Of a stretch of DNA of 18,817 bases, positions 15,000 through 18,817 are shown piece by piece. The notes under the pieces were generated by a model that did not search any database, was not told where the DNA came from, and worked only from the letters and a program-made list of their open reading frames with translations. Origin of the DNA: an uncultured Eubacterium sp. (lineage in GTDB: Bacteria > Bacillota > Clostridia > Lachnospirales > Lachnospiraceae); assembly GCA_948579355.1 (NCBI GenBank), contig CAPAOV010000032.1:1-18817 (forward strand). The letters run 5' to 3'. Position numbers and translations under genes: made by a program. Position 1 is the first letter of the stretch, and each line of letters starts with the position of its first letter.

Positions 15000-16097
15000 T
15001 CATTTCCACCTGTACACCACCTTACCATGACAACCGTGAAATCCCCCTCGTAAATTTCTATCCGGCATAATCTCATCCACAAAACGAACATAAAACTGCA
15101 CATAGGTTAATTTCTTTTCCGATAAAATTTCCTTCATCCTTGCCAGAACCGCAAGACGCACATCCCTCTGTCTGCCGACATCCGTTACTTCGGCCAGCAT
15201 TTCAAAAGCATTTTCATCAATCTGACGGAACTGGTAATCCCGCAGCCCTTCCACGCAAAACCCTTCCACGGCCAGCGGATGCAGGAAATCTCTGCCTCCT
15301 TTTCCATCCGCAAACCAAAGAATATCTTCATCACGCCCCAGAAGAATCTCCGCCCTCGTAAACGGACTTCCTGCAGGCGGCTCCTTTAACGCCAGATGGT
15401 CCGAAATCCGGTATCGAATCAACGGCTGCGCAAAATTGTAGAGGGATGTCAGATACATAGCGCCGTTTACCACCTCTATCAGATTCAAGTCGTCAAATAA
15501 AATCATTCCTTCCTCATCTTCTGTTTCCACACCAAGCGCCAGAGATTCACTGGCTCCATAAAAATTCACTACTTCAGCACGAAAAACATTTTTCAGAAAG
15601 CGGCGCAGTCCCGGGCTAAGAGGTTCCCCGCAGAAAATAACTCTCTTTACGTTCACCTGCACTCTGCCACGGTTTACGAGTTCCCCTAATATTTTGATTG
15701 CTGAAGGATACCCAATGATGATATCCGGTCGGAAAGAAGATGTGATTTTCACCCATTCTTCTAATGGAGTATTGATATCCAGATATTTCTGGCTCGCCCC
15801 AACTCCCCGGATTCCATCTCCAACGGCCATCGCGCCTCCATATCGCCCACCCGTTGCTGCAATGTAAAAGGTTTTACTTTCCACTGCGTCCTCTTCATCG
15901 AATTTCCGAAGCTCTGCCTGCTTCAAACCAGGTACAGTCACCAATTCATCGAAATGTTCCATAAGGATTTTCTGATCAATAGTTGGAAAAGACGACAACG
16001 GAAGTTATGAAATCCGCTCTTCCGTAATCCCCGCCTCTGTAAACGTACGATAATAATAGCCCGAATACAAGTCCAATAAAACTTTTGCATAATTCAT
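15000..16097 (-). pseudogene. PaaK/F390-synthetase-like adenylate-forming enzyme, broken
   Basis: The start is the ATG at 16097 with AGGAGG seven bases upstream (MNYAKVLLDLYSGYYYRTF). An in-frame TAA at 16005-16007 interrupts it after 30 codons. The frame then continues to 15000 with PaaK-like sequence: SSFPTIDQKILMEHFDELVT, IIGYPSAIKILGELV, VIFCGEPLSP, VVNFYGASES and RYRISDHLAL. Between ESKTF and YIAATGGRYGG about 50-60 residues appear to be missing, including the Ser/Thr/Gly-rich P-loop that grips ATP in this family. Both defects argue for loss of function. Relatives activate aryl or other acids as adenylates. A TTG at 15998 could start a 332-residue product, but it would still lack the P-loop. 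Confidence 0.7.
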
Positions 16098-16585
16098 ACA
16101 TTTTCCTCCTCTTTCTCAATGGTAAAAGCATATCCACTTTCCGGGTACGATGCAACCACCATAGCATCACAACTGTTCCAGTCAAAATTCCGTCCAAACA
16201 GGAAATCTCCCTCTTGCGATGTCACAGAAACCGTACTACAACCGAAACATTTTTGTGAAAACCCGATGTTTATTCCGGACAGCACATTTTCTGTCAGAAA
16301 GCCCGCCACTTCCCTGTTAGAGGAAGCGCCGCCAGCAGCAAGAAACGCATCAAAACCATAATCCCCCTCATATCGTACGGCAGAAAACCCATTTTCTAAT
16401 TCTTTAATTTCATCTGTGAGTTGCACGCTTTTTAAGTTATCCATTTTCAAATTTCCCCGGAAAACTGAACGATCGTTATTCTGATCACCCATTGCTATTT
16501 GCTTTACCTCCCTATTTCCGCATCCTGCCAACCATAAGACAAGCAGAAACAGCAACAGCCCGGAAAACCATATGTTCTTCTGCAT
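16094..16585 (-). pseudogene. Truncated linear-amide C-N hydrolase (Ntn) lipoprotein, chimeric end
   Basis: 163 residues. A signal peptide ending in the lipobox LAGC (Cys22) is followed by the N-terminal part of a choloylglycine-hydrolase/penicillin-acylase type Ntn hydrolase: FSAVRYEGDYGFDAFLAAGG, then GCSTVSV with Cys116 as the likely nucleophile, then FLFGRNFDWNSCDAMVV. Intact members run well over 300 residues. Here the frame changes character after SYPESGYA and ends FTIEKEEENV, which looks like the tail of another gene followed by that gene's ribosome site. I infer a deletion that fused two genes in frame. The open frame has no stop, so a product may be made, but most of the fold is absent. 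Confidence 0.6.
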
Positions 16586-16616
16586 GAATAAGCCCCCTCA
16601 TTTTTTCTTTCTTTAT

Positions 16617-16701
16617 ATTATAGCAGCAAAAACTTTCGATAAAAAATACTTATATTATATCATTATCAATAATTGAAACCTATTTGCTTTCGTGCTATAC
16701 T
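16617..16701. promoter_or_regulatory. Divergent LysR control region
   Basis: On the minus strand, TATAAT (16617-16622) drives the truncated hydrolase gene, and the shared 36-bp element (16637-16672) begins 14 bases further on. On the plus strand, TTGAAA (16673-16678), a 17-base spacer and TATACT (16696-16701) form the LysR promoter, with its -35 touching the element. Binding there could activate the minus promoter and repress LysR, the usual LysR-family pattern. Confidence 0.68.
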
Positions 16702-16727
16702 ATATAAACTGAAAAGGAGAACGGCAC

Positions 16728-17609
16728 ATGGAATTACGTGTACTTCAATATTTTCTTGCAGTGGCAAGGGAACAAAGCATTATCCGTGCAGCAGAATCCC
16801 TCCATCTCTCCCAACCGACCCTTTCCACACAGATAAAAGCAATGGAAGAGGAATTGGGCAAGCAGCTTTTGATTCGCGGCACCAAAGGCTCCCGAAAGGT
16901 AACATTGACAGAGGAAGGCATGATCCTCCGAAAACGGGCGGAAGAGATCTTAAATCTCGTCCGCAAAACGCAACGTGAAATTGCACTCTCAGATGAGGTT
17001 GTTGTGGGGGATGTTTATATTGGAACTGGTGAAACCGATGCTGTCCGTCTGATTGCCCAAACTGCCAAGAAGCTCTATCAGACATATCCGGGAATCCACT
17101 ACCATATAGCAAGCGGTAACGCTGAATTTGTAATGGACCAGCTTGAAAAGGGACTGATTGATTTTGGTCTTATATTTGGAGCCGTAGATCAGGTGAAATA
17201 TAACTGCATCGAAATCCCTCTGACTGAAGTCTGGGGTGTGCTGATGAAAAAAGACTCTCCCCTCGCTGAAAAAACAGCTGTTTCCCCGGAAGATTTGTGG
17301 GACAAGCCGCTAATCCTGTCAAGACAGGAATATTCTTCCGGTGCATTTTCATCCTGGATACAGCGTGAGCTGTCAGAACTGGAAATTGTCGCAACTTATA
17401 ATTTGCTTTTTAATGCTTCCTTGATGGTTGAAGAAGGGTTGGGATATGCCGTTGGTTTTGACAAAATTATTAATACTACCGGCAGCAGTAAACTTTGTTT
17501 CCGTCCACTCAACCCACGCAGAGAAGCCCAAATGAGCATTATCTGGAAAAAATACCAAGTGTTTTCTAAAGCATCCGCAAAGTTCATGGCGCAGTTGAAA
17601 GAAACATAA
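16728..17609 (+). CDS. LysR-family transcriptional regulator
   Basis: 293 residues. An N-terminal winged HTH (MELRVLQYFLAVAREQSIIR, AAESLHLSQPTLSTQIKAME) is followed by the linker helix and a periplasmic-binding-like sensor domain (DVYIGTGETDAVRLIAQTAK, LEKGLIDFGLIFG, SLMVEEGLGYAVGFDKII). Length and motifs are complete and the gene looks intact. AAGGAG before the ATG is a good ribosome site. It is divergent from the broken hydrolase/PaaK/permease cluster. A matching element before the lipoprotein operon suggests that it also controls those five genes, which would explain why it survives while its nearest targets decay. The effector is unknown. Confidence 0.93.
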   Translation: MELRVLQYFLAVAREQSIIRAAESLHLSQPTLSTQIKAMEEELGKQLLIRGTKGSRKVTLTEEGMILRKRAEEILNLVRKTQREIALSDEVVVGDVYIGTGETDAVRLIAQTAKKLYQTYPGIHYHIASGNAEFVMDQLEKGLIDFGLIFGAVDQVKYNCIEIPLTEVWGVLMKKDSPLAEKTAVSPEDLWDKPLILSRQEYSSGAFSSWIQRELSELEIVATYNLLFNASLMVEEGLGYAVGFDKIINTTGSSKLCFRPLNPRREAQMSIIWKKYQVFSKASAKFMAQLKET

Positions 17610-17644
17610 AGCCAGCAAGAAACAATCACCATAATCCTCCATAA

Positions 17645-17925
17645 CGTACAAAAACCCCTGCAGGCAGCGTATCCACACCACCTGCAAGGGTTCTTATTCC
17701 TATCTCTATTCGTCTCACTTCAACAAATTTATACTGATTCCTGCGACTGTTACCAGCCCCGCCTTTGCCCTTCAGCCTCGGTTCGCCAGGCAACACTGCA
17801 CAGCTTTCAACCTAAGGTTCATCTACGTCCTACGGACTTGATTCACCTAGTTTCCAGCCATCCGTTTTGCGAACTTTCCCTTTTCCTTGTCCCGGCCGCA
17901 TATCCCCGGAACTATGCATTTTACT
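17645..17925 (-). ncRNA. Candidate structured non-coding RNA
   Basis: This is a gene-free stretch whose minus strand folds well and ends at the terminator above. A hairpin at 17812-17850 has outer pairs CUAGGU/ACC-U-UAG, a tandem G-A internal loop (GGU-GA-AUC against GAU-GA-ACC), and an inner GUCC-GUA-GGAC. Tandem G-A pairs form only in this strand. GUUCGC (17869-17874) can pair with GCGAAC (17781-17786). GUUGCC (17789-17794) can pair with GGUAAC (17749-17754). Both together form a pseudoknot. A weak -10 TAAAAT at 17918-17923 would give a transcript of about 260 bases. Clostridia have such RNAs (raiA-type for example), but I cannot assign a class. Confidence 0.45.
17650..17692 (-). terminator. 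Intrinsic terminator, best on the minus strand
   Basis: Twelve-base arms (17653-17664 and 17681-17692) pair with one mismatch around a 16-base loop. On the minus strand five T residues follow (17650-17654), a proper terminator for the RNA proposed next to it. On the plus strand only TTCTTATT follows, so ending of LysR transcription here would be weaker. Confidence 0.7.
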
Positions 17926-18129
17926 GGCTTTGCAGTGATTTTTGACTGTTCTAAGACAGAGCTTTTCAACCGTATCCCCCAAATTTTATTTTTTTGGGGG
18001 AAAATTGATTTTCTCTCTAAAATTTCCGATTTCTGATTTTCCAAATTTGGGGGATAACCATTTTCCATTTGGGGGGGGGAGGGTTCTTCCCCCATTTACA
18101 TGACTACAAGAAAAAATACAACATCATAT
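17926..18129. other. Intergenic stretch with repeated TTTGGGGG / CCCCCAAA motifs
   Basis: There is no supported gene. TTTGGGGG occurs at 17993-18000, 18046-18053 and within 18068-18079, and CCCCCAAA at 17976-17983. The first pair can form an eight-base hairpin with a nine-base loop. A run of nine G lies at 18071-18079. An 82-codon minus-strand frame crosses the area but is low in coding character. Confidence 0.5.
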
Positions 18130-18817
18130 TTAATCCCAAAATTCTTTTGCATCTCTCATATGAATTTCTTCTTTCATTACACCAATTGACAGTAACCGCT
18201 CTTTCATGCTATCTTGTTCACCTTTATTATAATAATATAGACTCCATGATATTTTTTCTGGGCTATATAACTGTACTGCTAGAAAATATGGTAAATCAAC
18301 CTCTGACATAGAATGGCCAATTATATTTACAGATGTAATATCTGCCAAATTCTGAAAAAAATCTCCATGCTTATTAATCTGTTGATTTGTATCTTTAAAA
18401 ATACGTTCATAAAACTTTGCAATTGCATGATATATGCTTTTTGATCCTTCATCAAACTCATCATCTGCTCTTTTTGCTTTTTCCCGATACACATCAATTA
18501 TGTCCACATTTCCATGTCCAAGAATTGGGGGTTCTTTACAATATGGTGTCAATCCCCCATGTATATGGCAAATCCTATCACTTGAAATTCGATATACTCT
18601 TTCTAAAACACTAGTATAATTGAATGTCAAAAAATAATCCTCTGTATTTTGTATAAAACATGTCTTTTGCGGAAATGCCTTATTTAAGCGGATTTGTTTT
18701 GCCCATTTCCATACATAATGATTCAGCTTTTCAATAAACCGATATTCCTCTTCCCAATAATCATCCATTGTATCTTCGATCCCGATTAATCCTCCGTCTA
18801 AATCCATCACTTCTAAT
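18130..18817 (-). CDS. AbiH-family abortive-infection protein, 5' end outside window
   Basis: At least 229 residues, and the frame stays open to the window edge, so the N-terminus is missing. The GTG at 18810 is only an internal codon. AbiH hallmarks are present: YFLTFNYTSVLERVYRI, then ICHIHGGL, then ILGHGN, and IIGHSMSEVDLPYF near the C-terminus. Full-length members run to about 300 residues or more and begin with a GNGFD-type nucleotide-site motif, which should lie just beyond 18817. AbiH was described in lactococci as a phage abortive-infection protein, and its mechanism is not settled. The gene stands alone here. Its AT-rich codon use and the repeat-rich DNA behind it suggest acquired DNA. 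Confidence 0.8.
   Translation of the reverse strand, partial: LEVMDLDGGLIGIEDTMDDYWEEEYRFIEKLNHYVWKWAKQIRLNKAFPQKTCFIQNTEDYFLTFNYTSVLERVYRISSDRICHIHGGLTPYCKEPPILGHGNVDIIDVYREKAKRADDEFDEGSKSIYHAIAKFYERIFKDTNQQINKHGDFFQNLADITSVNIIGHSMSEVDLPYFLAVQLYSPEKISWSLYYYNKGEQDSMKERLLSIGVMKEEIHMRDAKEFWD

Noticed and set aside
14789..15103. 104-codon minus-strand frame spanning the PaaK-permease junction
   Set aside because: Its two ends are out-of-frame readings of the PaaK-like and permease sequences, both of which match families in other frames.
17653..17692. Reading this hairpin as the main LysR terminator
   Set aside because: The T-run lies on the minus-strand side, so plus-strand termination would be weak at best.
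17847..18095. 82-codon minus-strand frame in the gene-free stretch
   Set aside because: Low-complexity, no ribosome site, no family. It overlaps the structured-RNA candidate, which explains the sequence better.

Overview
The window looks like chromosomal DNA of a gut-type Clostridia, most likely a Lachnospiraceae relative. This is an inference from gene style: GGAGG ribosome sites, moderate GC, and families such as the SPL radical SAM protein, MmcQ, DUF134-NifX, DUF3737 and macrodomain-class sirtuin. There are no rRNA or tRNA genes, no CRISPR array and no complete insertion sequence.

Layout. 1-1000 is almost gene-free and ends in a wrecked GyrI-like gene behind an operator-like palindrome. 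1001-3895 holds an SPL-family radical SAM protein, then an HxlR regulator divergent from an NAD(P)-binding protein and a SirTM-type sirtuin, closed by a two-way terminator at 3942-3975. 4063-5686 (minus) is a translationally coupled pair, a DUF134-NifX fusion and an Mrp/NBP35 ATPase. 5805-7350 (minus) holds a DUF1349 protein, an MmcQ/YjbR protein and a frameshifted gene remnant. 7384-11246 (minus) is a three-gene operon: a dynamin-like GTPase with a Gly/Ala tandem repeat, a two-pass membrane protein and a triple zinc-ribbon protein. A small HTH regulator is divergent from it, and the operon promoter carries a palindrome in its spacer. An 80-bp inverted-repeat element follows at 11717-11796.

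11803-14465 (minus) is a five-gene operon: a lipoprotein with a cyclophilin-like tail, an 87-aa protein, DUF3737, a 43-aa TTG-start ORF and an alpha/beta hydrolase. 14623-16585 (minus) is a row of damaged genes: an ABC permease start, a PaaK-like ligase and a linear-amide hydrolase start. An intact LysR regulator (16728-17609) diverges from them. The two minus-strand promoters at about 14525 and 16617 share a 36-bp element at identical spacing from their -10 boxes. This suggests that the LysR protein controls both the broken cluster and the intact operon.

After LysR comes a gene-free stretch (17693-18129). Its minus strand looks like a structured RNA with a tandem G-A helix, a long-range pseudoknot pairing and an intrinsic terminator. 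The window ends in a 5'-truncated AbiH-family abortive-infection gene.

The best candidates for something new are the dynamin-GTPase operon with its regulator, and the possible structured RNA. A second theme is decay by deletion: at least five genes here are remnants, several fused in frame or abutting intact neighbours.
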